Of a DNA stretch of 19,932 bases, positions 1-9,907 are shown one piece after another. This DNA comes from Pleurotus djamor (Eukaryota; Basidiomycota; Agaricomycetes; Agaricales; Pleurotaceae): assembly GCA_029747585.1 (NCBI GenBank), contig JAPEVF010000820.1:1-19932 (forward strand), in the 5' to 3' direction. Under the pieces are notes generated by a model. The model was not told the DNA's origin. It saw only the letters and a list, made by a program, of their open reading frames with translations, and did no database searches. Positions within the stretch are counted from its first letter, which is position 1; every line of letters begins with the position of its first letter. The translations under genes were made by a program, and so were the position numbers.

Positions 1-1089
1 TTCATCGAGTCCCGGCCAGAGGGAACAACGCCGTCGATGGCGCTCGTGTCGCGCTTGGTCATGCTCCAGGCTCGCGACGGAATGCTCAAACAATCTCTCG
101 ACTGGATCGTCCGCGACGACGACAAACCCAAGCCCAAGCCTCCCCTGCCCAAACAAGCCAACGTCTACGCCGGTCTGCTCCAGCACATCAAAGCAAACGA
201 CACCAAAAACGCCGCTGCAGTCGACACCGTCCTCGCACACATGAAGCAGAACAACGTCCCCGTCAACACAAACGTCTTCAACGCACTCATCGGCATCCAA
301 CTCCGACGCGGCAACGTCTCCCAGGCCTTTTCCCTCTACGACGTCCTCGTAAAACTCTCCCGCACCCAACCAATCCGGCCCGACGCCTCCACCTTTGCAT
401 CCCTCTTCTCCGCCATCCAACTCCTCCGCACATCTCGCCTCCGCACAGCCCGCAACCGCCGTCTCAAAGACGCAGACAACATCCTCCATCCCCGCTTTCT
501 TTTCCGCGACCTCATATACTGTGACGCAACCACTCCCCTCGACAAACGACATGCCCCTCCCACGCCCATCATCACGCCCTCTCTCCTCAATCTTGCTTTA
601 CGAACGTTTCTCTCGTTGAAAGACACCGCTGCAGCTTATGTCGTTGTCCGTTCGTTCAACGTCCTTCGTTTGCACCCAGACCTCGCCACCTACTACATCG
701 TCTTGAAGCTGCTCATCGATAGACTGCGCTACGATCTTTGGAGGGCGAGAAGGAGCGGAGAACAACGCTGGGGTGACTATATGCTGGGCATTTCGTGGAG
801 AGAGGTACCCTCCATCAAGGTCGACGATGCGTTGGCTGTGAAAGTACTGGCCATCGGTGGTCCGCACACAAATATGCCCACCCTACAACAAATCGACGGC
901 GACCAATCCCTGCCAGAGGGTATGGCCCTAGATACACTCCCTCTGGAAAGGATATTGAAGAGGGCAGTCCATGCAGAGGTCTCGGTCGCAGTCAACTCTC
1001 CCGCCACCTCGCGTCTCGTCTCGGAAGCCCTGAGAAAGGCAAAGCAGGATATGCTGCCCCCGAAACAGGCACTCGTTCACAAGTCTTGA
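1..1089 (+). CDS. Pentatricopeptide-repeat-like protein, 3' part (5' end outside window)
   Basis: The reading frame is open from base 1 to the TGA at 1087-1089. An ATG at 37 exists, but the 12 codons before it are also open, so the true start probably lies upstream of the window. Residues about 40-130 (counted from ATG 37) look like tandem helix-turn-helix PPR units: an NVYAGLLQHIK helix followed by NTNVFNALIGIQLRRGNVSQAF, which resembles the family pattern of a five-residue lead (VxTYN-like) plus a helical pair with G at the turn. A later helical pair follows around TPSLLNLALRTFLSLKDTAAAY. PPR proteins bind organellar RNA, so a mitochondrial RNA-processing or translation role is likely but inferred. 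No intron is seen in the visible part. The coding GC is clearly higher than in the repeat region to the right. It could be a more general helical-repeat protein. Confidence 0.7.
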   Translation, partial: FIESRPEGTTPSMALVSRLVMLQARDGMLKQSLDWIVRDDDKPKPKPPLPKQANVYAGLLQHIKANDTKNAAAVDTVLAHMKQNNVPVNTNVFNALIGIQLRRGNVSQAFSLYDVLVKLSRTQPIRPDASTFASLFSAIQLLRTSRLRTARNRRLKDADNILHPRFLFRDLIYCDATTPLDKRHAPPTPIITPSLLNLALRTFLSLKDTAAAYVVVRSFNVLRLHPDLATYYIVLKLLIDRLRYDLWRARRSGEQRWGDYMLGISWREVPSIKVDDALAVKVLAIGGPHTNMPTLQQIDGDQSLPEGMALDTLPLERILKRAVHAEVSVAVNSPATSRLVSEALRKAKQDMLPPKQALVHKS

Positions 1090-1521
1090 TGTAATGATTC
1101 ACTAATCTTGTATACCTATCTCCCCCTATCTTGCTATAATATCTATCTACTTGCTTTGCTACTTGTGCAATCACAATTCTTGCTAGATTGGTCTGCTCGG
1201 GTGTTTCTAATCATGGTTTTCGCTATTCGTATTCACAGCACGCGGGATGAGATTGTATCTTGAAACCAGGAAGTAAGAACTAACCTCAGGGTCCGTTCCG
1301 TGGTGGATGGATCTGATCCATCAGCACAGTCAGAGCCACCCTTGACTCTCAACCACCACCACCACCCACCATATACAGAATAAATACGCTTTCGGCATTA
1401 GGATACGTGTAAGAAAGGTGCGTGTATTGGCCCTGTTGTCAAAATTCGCCATGGTTTTCTGAGGATCCCCTGAGTCGCACCCCTGATATCCAACCACTTG
1501 GGATTTTCATTCCGTGGCGTT
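1090..1521. other. Intergenic spacer: PPR-like gene 3' end and GGPP synthase promoter
   Basis: No open frame of note. A short inverted repeat, GATGGATC-T-GATCCATC, lies at 1306-1322. A C/A-rich run (CCACCACCACCACCCACC) lies at about 1349-1371, followed by an AATAAATA tract near 1379-1386. Either could belong to the promoter of the downstream gene, but nothing here proves it. Confidence 0.5.
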
Positions 1522-2924
1522 ATGGCATCGGCGCAGAAGCACAAGAATATCTTTGACACGTTGGCTCAGAAGGACCTGTGGTCTGCCAAGCATGAAACAG
1601 TCAGTATCTACCCACTCACTCACACAACACACCTCAGGCTAATCATTAAATAATGGGCCACGTTCGTGTGGTTACAGGCTATTCTGGAGCCGTATACATA
1701 CATCACCAGTACACCGGGCAAGGATATGCGCACGCGCTTGATTGAGGCGTTTAACCTTTGGCTGGAGGTTCCGGAGGGTGAGCTGAGGATTATTGCCAAG
1801 ATTGTGAATATGCTGCATAGTGCGAGTTTGCTGTAGGTTCATTTTGATTCTCATGGTACGGGATCGGGATGAAAGAGCTAAAGCAATTAATTATGTCAAG
1901 TGTGGATGATATTGAAGATGATTCTCAGTTGAGGAGGGGTCAACCAGGTGAGTGGGGCCTTGTCTTTTGCTATTGTCATTTGATAGGGTTGTATTGATGA
2001 TTGGGGGCGGGGCAGTGGCACATAGGATATATGGAATCCCACAGACTATCAATACGGCTAATTATGTCTACTTCCAAGCGTTCCGGGAGCTATTTGCGCT
2101 CAGGCAGAGCAATGGGGCAGCGGATTTGGAATCTATTGTCACAGGTGCCCTCGTCTCTTGTTCAAGTGGAGGCTGGCTGATGATGAGGTTCATTTAATGT
2201 AGAGGAGTTGTTGGCATTGCATAGGGGGCAGGGCTTGGAGATTTTGTGGAGAGATAGTTTGCAGTGCCCTTCTGAAGAAGAGTATATCAATATGGTAAAT
2301 AATAGTGAGTGAGTTTATAGACAAGACTGCTATTCATTTTGCTGATCGCTGCCTCAGAAACGGGCGGGCTCCTGCGTATTGGAATCAAGCTAATGATGGC
2401 ATGTGCCACAAAGAATAAGGACATGTATGTCTCTCTTTGTCACCTGAGAGCCTTGTAACACAGAAGTTTAGTGACTATGTCCCCCTGGTCAACCTCATTG
2501 GTGTATACTACCAAATCAGAGATGACTATATGAACCTTCAAAGCACTGAATACTCTCTCAACAAGGGGTTTGCAGAGGATCTGACAGAGGGAAAGTTTTC
2601 TTTTCCTGTGGTGCATGGTATCCATGCAGATGCATCAAGCAGGCAGATATACAGTATGTCTCCCCCTTTCTTTTCATTTTTTTTTANCCTTTGTTGGCAG
2701 TTTNACTAATTTCTTGATGTGGGAATTGAGATGTCCTGCAGAAAAGACCTACCACACCAACATTGAAGCAGTACACCATTGAGTATCTGCGGAAGAAGAC
2801 CAAGTCTTTTGAATATACCCTTGAGGTTATTCATGAATTGGAAGAACAGACTTTGAGGGATATTGAGGGGATGGGAGGGAATGAGGGGCTTGCAAGGATT
2901 ATGGAGCTGTTGCATGTTGATTGA
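1522..2924 (+). CDS. BTS1: Geranylgeranyl diphosphate synthase (E-polyprenyl synthase), 317 aa, 8 exons
   Basis: Exons 1522-1599, 1678-1832, 1901-1947, 2016-2144, 2203-2304, 2358-2424, 2472-2653 and 2731-2924 give 954 nt (317 codons plus TGA). The protein condenses farnesyl diphosphate with IPP to GGPP, the precursor for Rab/Rho prenylation, carotenoids and diterpenes. Visible marks: first Asp-rich motif DDIED at residues 80-84, followed by the LRRG diphosphate-binding element; [15 protein letters not shown]; second Asp-rich motif DDYMN at 210-214 after GVYYQIR; the GKFSFP stretch; and a C-terminal KRPTTPTLK block. Length is normal for fungal GGPPS (about 300-340 aa). Intron 7 (2654-2730) contains two ambiguous bases; its acceptor GAG/AT was chosen because it restores the conserved NVLQKRP block. 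Intron 1 uses a GTCAGT donor. The start is the first in-frame ATG and gives a normal N-terminus. No terpene-cyclase fusion is present and no pathway neighbours are visible, so it is probably the housekeeping enzyme. Confidence 0.95.
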
Positions 2925-2946
2925 TGGGTGTTGGATTTGTTGATAT

Positions 2947-2964
2947 TGTAATATATATATTACA
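2947..2964. repeat. Perfect 18-bp A/T palindrome in the GGPP synthase 3' flank
   Basis: TGTAATATATATATTACA is its own reverse complement and starts 23 bp after the stop codon. It could form a hairpin in the 3' UTR or act in 3'-end formation. It may also be a chance AT run. Confidence 0.5.
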
Positions 2965-3291
2965 TTGCTGGATGATCAATATTGGTATATGGACTATGTG
3001 CGGGACTTCTATAACAAACTGTTCTATGAATTGTGGTGGATGCTGCTCAGCTGAAGACCTTGAACCTCCTGCAGTTAGGAATACACAAATCCACATATCT
3101 TGAATGATCCCCAGCATAGAGCCATAATGGTGATTCAAGTCAGTCATTGGCAATATACTCTACAGTGAGAGTGGGATGGATTATGTATTCCACTGAATTT
3201 GGGGAACCGAATGAGGGAGCACCTCCTGATCCATCACAATTACAGGCGGAGCCGGCTGGCATTGTTGATTAAGCTACTGTTGTACCCCATT
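2965..3291. other. Intergenic, no gene seen; fragment of a dispersed repeat at its right end
   Basis: No convincing coding signal. At about 3242-3280 the sequence around GGCGGAGCCGGCTGG and CATTGTTGATTAAGCTACT resembles 11626-11715 (GGCGGATCCGGCTG, TTATTGTTGATCAAACTACT). This indicates a shared mobile-element fragment. Confidence 0.4.
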
Positions 3292-3421
3292 TCCACTGGA
3301 TCCCACTGGAAACCCACTGGATTTCCACTGCATCAATCTCCACTGGATTTCCAGTGGTATCCACTGAGTATCTTATATTGACTGTTCTTTCCTCTCCCTC
3401 TTTCCAGTGGATTTCCACTGC
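3292..3421. repeat. TCCACTGGA/TCCAGTGGA repeat cluster A
   Basis: Exact 9-mers occur at 3292, 3339 and 3403. Near copies fill most of the rest (CCCACTGGA twice, TCCACTGCA, TCCAGTGGT, TCCACTGAG, TCCACTGCC). The unit is an odd palindrome, TCCA-S-TGGA, so the two forms are each other's reverse complement. CCACTGG-ATTT-CCAGTGG at 3340-3357 is a perfect 7-bp-arm hairpin. The cluster ends about 35 bp before a small ATG-led ORF at 3456. Confidence 0.85.
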
Positions 3422-3455
3422 CCATCTCTCTGCCTCACCTGTGTCTGCTCTTGCC

Positions 3456-4295
3456 ATGCCCCCTAAAGACTCCCAAACTAAATCCAAAGCCACCCAGGAG
3501 AGCTCCAAAGCATCCAAGGGAGCAAAGAAACAGGAAGGTGTTTGGAAAGGTGGAATATACCTCAATCCATAGTAAGTTGATGCCATTGCTCACCTACACT
3601 CTCTTTAACCATTTCTATCCTGGTCCATCTGCCTACTCATTCTACTGCTTTCTTGGATTGTTGATCCCTTAAAATCACTGATCTATGAACTACACTTGGA
3701 TCATGTCCCTTTCTTAGGTGTGCATTCCCTCCTTCAATATTTCCACAGCGATTTAATCAATCAAATCTGTTTCAAGGGTGGAGGAAACCTCCAAACCTTG
3801 TTCCACGCGTGCAGGTGCAAAGGCAGCAAAGGCACAAGCTGATCAGTATGCATCTCCTATCTTGCTTGTTCATTCAGTGCTCAGCTCACCCTGGAATTTA
3901 CTTGGGAGGACTTCCATAGTTCAGAAGTATGCACATCATACTTGTGCTGTATCTGAGCTATAAAACTGATGGGTTATATGAGATAATCTTAGCACTGTTG
4001 TTGATCAAGCTAGTGACCAGGGGTAGGATTTAGTCCCCAATCCCCAGCAGGAAATGGCACAGTCCAGTGATGAGGACCCTCGCCTTATTTCTGATTCCAA
4101 GAATATGCGAAACAAGTAAGTCTCCCCTCACTTCATTCTCATTGATATTTACTCAATGTTCTCAGACCCTCATCTGTAAAGCAGCCGCAGAGGGTGGGCA
4201 GGCAGGACAACCATCTGGAGAGTAAATTCAAGGAGAGAGGCCCTCTGTGGAAGGATGCAAATCCTGACATTGATGTAGATGTTGTAGATGGTTAG
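3456..4295 (+). pseudogene. Spliced ORF remnant, probable mobile-element or orphan gene
   Basis: I recognise no family. An ATG at 3456 opens a lysine/serine-rich N-terminus (MPPKDSQTKSKATQ...) that stops at 3572, overlapping a GTAAGT donor at 3572. Further right, three segments (3749-3845, 4034-4115, 4166-4295) join through canonical sites (donors GTATGC and GTAAGT; acceptors TTTAG and TCTCAG) into one continuous 102-codon frame ending in TAG. That frame contains FNQSNLFQGWRKPP, an acidic SSDEDPRL stretch, KFKERGPLWKDANP and a closing DIDVDVVDG. I could not join the ATG exon to it in frame without assuming another splice or a frameshift, so I call it broken. An intact alternative is the 63-aa two-exon ORF from ATG 4054. 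Its last exon is repeated in decayed form near 5409-5500. The ORF is flanked by repeat clusters A and B. Confidence 0.35.
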
Positions 4296-4745
4296 ATGAA
4301 ACCTGTATTTACTTCTCATATTACCATCATACATTCCAGGATTTCCAGTGGATTTCAGTGGAAAGATACACCACATCATTCCAGTCAAACAGTCAAACAC
4401 CCCATTTCCAGTGGATTTCCAGTGGATTTCATTTGGACAATGCCATTAGACTCCCTTAATGTATGTATTATGTATTGGCTCTCTCTTCAATTCTCCAGTG
4501 GAGATCCACTGGATTCCCAGTGGATTAATTTCCAGTGGAAATCCACTGGAATCCACTGGGGTCCAACCAAGCAAAGAGATCCTGAAGGGCTGTGCCAACT
4601 TTGCTTCCAGCTGTCAAATGAGTGGAAATGAGTGGACTCCAGTGGACTCCAGTGAACTCCACCCATTTCCACTCCCCATTTTGAATGGATATTTTTCCAG
4701 CCGGATCCAGGCAGATTTGTGATAGATCACAAGATTGACCAATGA
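4198..4745. repeat. Dispersed repeat family, copy 1 (includes cluster B)
   Basis: Collinear with 5403-6015. Shared blocks in order: GACAACCATCTG with an adjacent AAATTCAA and AGAGA; ACATTGATGTAGAT; TAGATGAAACC; CATATTA.CATCATA; TGTATTGGCTC; a GGTCCAA...CAAGCAAAGAGAT block; CCAACTTTGCTTCCA; and a TTCCAGC.GGATCCA block. Exact TCCAGTGGA/TCCACTGGA units lie at 4344, 4407, 4418, 4494, 4505, 4531, 4542 and 4638. The pair at 4407/4418 is tandem with an 11-bp period. Confidence 0.75.
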
Positions 4746-5402
4746 GGGTGACCAACTGGCTGAATGGTGATGATGGATATTACGTCTAACCGAGAGGCTT
4801 CGAAGCAATAATGGCTAAGGACCTACCGATGCACTTGAAATATTTTAAGCAATGCACGAGTTCTACTAACAGAATTGATCTGGTGCTGCCATCAGGCAAT
4901 CGCAGAGAAGAAATCAGAATGACAGCCAAAAATTCTGTAATTTTGTCAAGGGCCCAATACACAGCCTAACCGAATAGCCACTGACAAGGCTTCTGCTTTG
5001 CTAAAGCACATTGCTACTCATAAACCACTCCTTCCTTGTGATATCTATTGATATCTTTTCAACGTATGCTTTTAAGCACAGAGCCACACCTGGTGCGGTT
5101 GTTGACCATGATGTAGAGGGTGAACCATACACACCACAAATGGAGATCCAACACTTCAGGTAAGTAAACCATGCAGTTTATTTTCAGGCAGTTGATTGGA
5201 GCTATTGGTGTTGCTTCAAGGCCTGTGAGCAATTCAATACATGGCTGGGTCGGATGCAATTCGTCCTGAACCAGATGGCTGCCAGCAATTGTGATTTGAC
5301 TATCTATGGATTGCTCTTCATGCATTGACAAAGAATCATTGCTGATATTGCCTTGCGTGAGGTAAAAAGGGAAAGAAGCGGCATAGGCCGCATAAGGCAC
5401 AC
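4746..5402. other. Repeat-region filler, no gene supported
   Basis: A minus-strand frame of 113 codons at 5059-5400 has no recognisable domain and no supporting structure. On the plus strand a short open stretch ends in a GTAAGT-like site near 5159 (AACACTTCAG/GTAAGT), which could be an exon relic of a decayed element. Nothing firmer can be said. Confidence 0.4.
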
Positions 5403-6015
5403 AGGCGGGACAACCATCTGCAGAGCAAATTCAAACAGAGAGATCATCTGTAAAGAGGACCAAGATTCCGATCCTCACATTGATGTAGATGAACATTGAT
5501 GTAGATGATGTAGATACTTAGATGAAACCCGCAGGCATCTCATATTAGCATCATATGATACATTCAAGTGGATTCCAGTGGACATTCTACCATATCAAAC
5601 TCTTCTTGTAATTAAGTATCCAGTGAATTTCCATTGGAATTCCAAAAGAAACATCATGGATCATTCTGATTAGTGATGCACTGGATTCCAGTGGATTAAT
5701 TTCCAGTAGATTTCCAGTCGGTACCAGTAGATGAATTTCCAGTGGATTTTAGTATACACCATTCCAGTCAAACAACTTTTCCAGTGGACGATGCCGTTAA
5801 AGTCCCCTTCCTTGTGTATTGGCTCCCCAGTCAACTCTCCATTGAACATCTACTGAAGTCCACTGGAAATTAACTCACTGGGTCCAAGCAAAGAGATGAG
5901 TTCCTGAAGAGAGAGAGAGGTACCAACTTTGCTTCCACCCACCTCATTCATATTGAGTGGTTATATTTCCAGCAGGATCCAGCCGGACTTGTCGTGATGG
6001 ATCATGAGGTTGACC
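5403..6015. repeat. Dispersed repeat family, copy 2 (includes cluster C)
   Basis: Diverged collinear copy of 4198-4745, with the same marker blocks in the same order and orientation. Exact TCCAGTGGA/TCCACTGGA units lie at 5574, 5687, 5738, 5780 and 5859, with another just outside at 6033. Degenerate forms (TCCAGTAGA, TCCAGTCGG, ACCAGTAGA, TCCATTGGA) lie between them. The coding frame of the copy 1 exon is interrupted here by a stop soon after the DNHLQSKFKQR stretch. Confidence 0.7.
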
Positions 6016-6700
6016 AGAGATTACCACTGAATTCCAGTGGAGAATGTCCGCTGAAACCCACTGGAAGAGAGAAGTGAGAACTCAGCACTTGTGAGAATTC
6101 TAGTGAATCCAATGGACTCCTAGTATCCCGCGGGTGCGTCTGAGACACATACACGAGCTTCTCTGGAGTTTGCTACAGCGAAGATGAGTATTTCCTATGA
6201 GACCTTGCAAAAGATCATAGCAGACTCACTCGAAGTAACTGGTCCCGTCCCTGAGTGTGGCTGCATGGACCATGCCCATTCATTGACGCTGCCGCTGGAA
6301 AATAGCTGGACACTTTCCACACTCCCAGCTAAAGATACCCCCAGCCAAATCCAGTAGAATCTATTCAATCACTGGATTTCCAGTCTGCTTCTCTTGACAA
6401 AAGATTATTGACTTGGATAGTACTGGAAAATACATTCTTTCGAGGCCAATATCAGACAACATATATAATTTGTCTCAAAAGTCAGCAGCATCTTCGGCTC
6501 CCGCCAGTTACATGAAGTGCAGAATGACTGTAAAGTGTGTTCATACCATTGGAACTGTTGTTCATTGGATCAGCCAGAATATGGCTGGAGGGGATCTGGC
6601 ACATCTCAAAGCCTAAAAACACTCCAAAACAGTGCTTAACATGTCTTTCAACTGCTATCTTGTACTGTATATTTATGAGACAACGTGCTAATCCAAATTA
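6016..6700. other. Repeat tail and PRMT5 3' flank
   Basis: Degenerate TCCAGTGGA units continue to about 6389 (for example CCCACTGGA near 6058 and CACTGGATTTCCAGTC near 6371-6386). After that there is AT-rich sequence up to the PRMT5 stop codon at 6701-6703. The short plus-strand frame at 6413-6616 shows no domain and is not called. Confidence 0.5.
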
Positions 6701-9700
6701 CTACAAGCCTATCCAACTGCTGCGCCCACACGGATTGTGGAGACTGGATTGGCTGATCTTTACCAATGTATACTCAACATTGGCTGCACCAGATGGCGTT
6801 GGGTCAACAACCGTTTTACCACTTCCACTCCTTTGCTCTCCAGCTGGACTTCCTTCTCCCACCAAATCAACAGCATCTATCAGAGGGCTAGCCATCATCA
6901 TTGGAGAACTAATGGAGCCCAAGATATCTCTGCTCAATCCACCTCCCAGTCCAATTGTCTGGGGAGAAAGGGCACTATTTGAGTCCCTTTTAGCTGGCTG
7001 AATTCCTGCCTGGAGGGTGGGAAGGCAGAGGAAGGCCTCAGTATACCATTCATACCAAACCTGCCTCTGATCAGTCAACCTCCAGAGTGACACATGGAGT
7101 TCTGAGTTGGATGGGAGATATATGGGCTCCTAAGTATATATCATGAATTGGCTGAGACTTAGCCATCCAGACAAAATAACATACTTTCAAAGGGAAGAAT
7201 AATGGGAACCAGCTGAGCATATCTTTGGAAATCTTGTCCATGCCCTCAGGGTGGATACTAAGTCCAATGTTACCATAGAGCACGGCCTCAAAGTACCCTG
7301 CAAATCCACTATGACAGAGAATCAGTCAGCTAAGCTGGATGCAGCCGTAGGGAGGGACTCACTGAAGGATGCCAGCATGAGGAATATGGAAAGCCAACTT
7401 GGCGGATCGAGTATTATGGCTGTTGGTCAGTGGGAGCCCTGAATAACATTGGTATCTTCGAGAGAGGTCATAGAGTATAAAAGAGTACCAGAAGGCCCAA
7501 ACACAACATCGCGTCTTGGATGGACAAATTCCCAGCACTCCTGGATTTTTCGTCCACAATGACCACTGACCCCACCACCATCCCCACTCAAAAGGTTCAT
7601 TGCTTGAAACATCACAACATAAGGGGTTTCAAGATGCTTTTCTTCTTTCCCAACTCGAGCTTCATTGTACAATTTTGAGGATGATAGTGGTGCGAGATGA
7701 GCAGTGTATGAAGATGGTATTGAAATCCCAGTTGCTGGAAAGAAGTTAATACAGATTTTAAGAAGGCTGTCTGTATCACATACGTTTCAATAGCCTCATA
7801 GCTCCATCCAAGCACTCTGGACTCAATTCATTGTCCCCAAACGACCCAAGAAGCTCACTGACAAGAATATCCACCTTTTCAGGGACTTCAATATACCTCA
7901 TATCTCCATATAACAAGGTTACCCGATCTTTCCATTCATTCTTGACCCGTGACTGAAGTCTGACAAGAAGTCAATGTTTTAATGTTAAAACCCATCAAAG
8001 TCAAGTCTTACGTGACATATGCATTGGGGTTTTTCTCAATGGCATAGACCAATGCTGGTTTTTTCGCCCTGTCAATGGCATTCAAACATCGTTGAACAAT
8101 TGGACCTCTTCCTGCCCCCGCAATGCAGAATACACTAACAGAAAGTCAAGAGGATTTTTGACAAACAGCGTGAATTCACTTACACTTTGTCTGCTGAGGT
8201 CCAATCCACCAAAGCCCGGTACATTGCCTAGAAATGGTTCAATCTAATGAAGGGTTGATGATAGGGAATGTAGTACTTACTTCTTCATAATGGTGATATT
8301 TGACAGGGTCTTGTTCAAAGGTCTGATATGTAGTGCTTTGGAGATTGTCCATCAATGGCTTATATGGTGGAGTCCTTTTAAGTAAATCATATAGACCACA
8401 TTATGAGTAAGAGGCAGCTCACCTGCAATGGAGCCTGCAGGTAATCTTGGTATCCCTGGGCAAAGTGCTCAACAGTCCCAGGTTTCTTGGTAGAAACAAC
8501 ATTGGGACTGGTCTTTTCCAAATGCCGAACATACTGTGCATATGCAGCTTCTCCACCTTTGGTATGCCTATTTTTGTTGGTATCAGAAAGGATAACTGTG
8601 GGTCGGTGCTACTAAATGGAAAGATGTTCAACACTTGAATAGAAGCAGAGTAGATAATATATGTTACTTGCCACCATCAAATCCCGGATGAATGTTTGTG
8701 TGGTCTTAGGAAGCACAGGGTATCCTTTAACATTATTGATAAATGTTGATGCTGGTAGGTATATGTATTTGACTGGCTCTGCTATCCACTTCTTGAGGGC
8801 CTCTGTGACTGTTGGGAATGGTAATGGTGTCAAGTCAAGCACTGAAGAAGGAACCACAACACCATCAACAATGACACAAACTCAACCAATTGAAATCAAC
8901 ACTCACTCAGGACGACCCGGGGATCATAGTCACAGATAGACCTTATGGCATCCCACATTTCCCATGTCTGACTCAAATCAGGCTGAGCCTCTGCAGACAA
9001 GGGTGCATCTGACACAACAAGAGTTGGTGTACCAGGTGCAGGGGATGAAAATCCACTCTGGGAGATTGGTGAAGCAAAGACATCTCCACCAGAGTATGGA
9101 TTATACACAGGGAGGCGGATGGCTAACTGCATATATGTTACCCTCTTCAGGCATGCCCGTACAATGCGGCCATATGATGAAACATGTGCACGTGTTTGTG
9201 GGGGTGGCAAGATGGCAGTGTGCACACCAAGGTAAGATGCGTAAGCCAATTCCTGTTGCAGAGCCTAATTGTAGTGAACTTGTTTGAGAAAAAAAATGTG
9301 GACACAGAGAAATGATGAGCAGAACTTGCAATTTCAGCATCATGTCTGATCCAGTCATCAGGTCCATCAAGTTCAAGCCAGTCCGAGATCATCACTGTGG
9401 TTCCCTCAGCTTCCTCTGAAAAGGGTGAATATTGTGAATGAATGTCACAAGTGGAAGATATCCTTACCTAACCGTGTTACTGTCACTTCATCCAGGTTGA
9501 AGGCCGGCTTTTGTCTCCACTCCTCTGTATGCTTGCCTTGCAGAGGATCCAGTGATCCACCGACCCCTGATTCCCTCATTGAATGTGCAAGTACACTTTC
9601 CCTGCGAGCACTCTCCGATCCCCCTTCTTCCCCAGGAACCAAACACATACTGACCCATCTCTCCTTCCATTTTCCAGTAGTGAGCGGTAAACACACAGAG

Positions 9701-9907
9701 TCGTATCCTTTTGCACGGGCATCAGAGATCAGCCCAAGCACAGGTGTCGCGTACTGATTCTTGATGCCTGCTTGGGCAGCGATTCAGTAGGAACGATAAG
9801 CAGAGAGATACTGACGAACCGCCTGACGTTCCATTGGCTAATTTGGCTATATCCCCAAGTGATAGATAATTAGATATAGTCACAGATGAGTCCCATGAAG
9901 TCGCCAT
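6701..9907 (-). CDS. PRMT5: Protein arginine N-methyltransferase 5 (Skb1/Hsl7), 822 aa, 14 exons
   Basis: Minus-strand exons: 9907-9812, 9753-9468, 9415-9330, 9264-8907, 8841-8668, 8595-8423, 8358-8281, 8227-8184, 8134-8012, 7959-7784, 7734-7489, 7438-7363, 7308-7185, 7129-6701. The sum is 2469 nt, with every junction phase consistent. The enzyme makes symmetric dimethylarginine on histones and Sm proteins. The N-terminal half is the TIM barrel ([34 protein letters not shown]). The Rossmann fold has SAM motif I GAGRGP at 438-443. The double-E loop [15 protein letters not shown] carries E508 and E517. Y402, F405 and K411 match the human Y324/F327/K333 set that fixes type II specificity. The beta-barrel ends in the typical HNPxGRSxxIGL. 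The C-terminal exon carries an extra low-complexity insert. Intron 3 is GC-AG. The start is the first ATG (9907); a TTG eight codons upstream is not used. Confidence 0.96.
9265..9329 (-). other. GC-AG intron inside PRMT5
   Basis: The exon ends ...GAT GCT GAA ATT, followed by GCAAGT; the acceptor is TTAG at 9265-9268, followed by GCT CTG CAA CAG. This restores the conserved [18 protein letters not shown] block with no frame change. The nearby GTTCTG alternative donor breaks the frame. GCAAGT is the classic donor of GC-AG introns. Confidence 0.85.

Noticed and set aside
5059..5400. 113-codon minus-strand ORF
   Set aside because: No recognisable domain, no introns or conserved context, and it lies in repeat-rich DNA.
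3292..6041. CRISPR-like or simple tandem array
   Set aside because: Units are 9 bp, occur in both orientations with irregular spacing, and the neighbouring genes are eukaryotic with introns. Neither a CRISPR nor a plain satellite fits.
6537..7001. 154-codon plus-strand ORF
   Set aside because: Antisense shadow of the last PRMT5 exon and its 3' flank.
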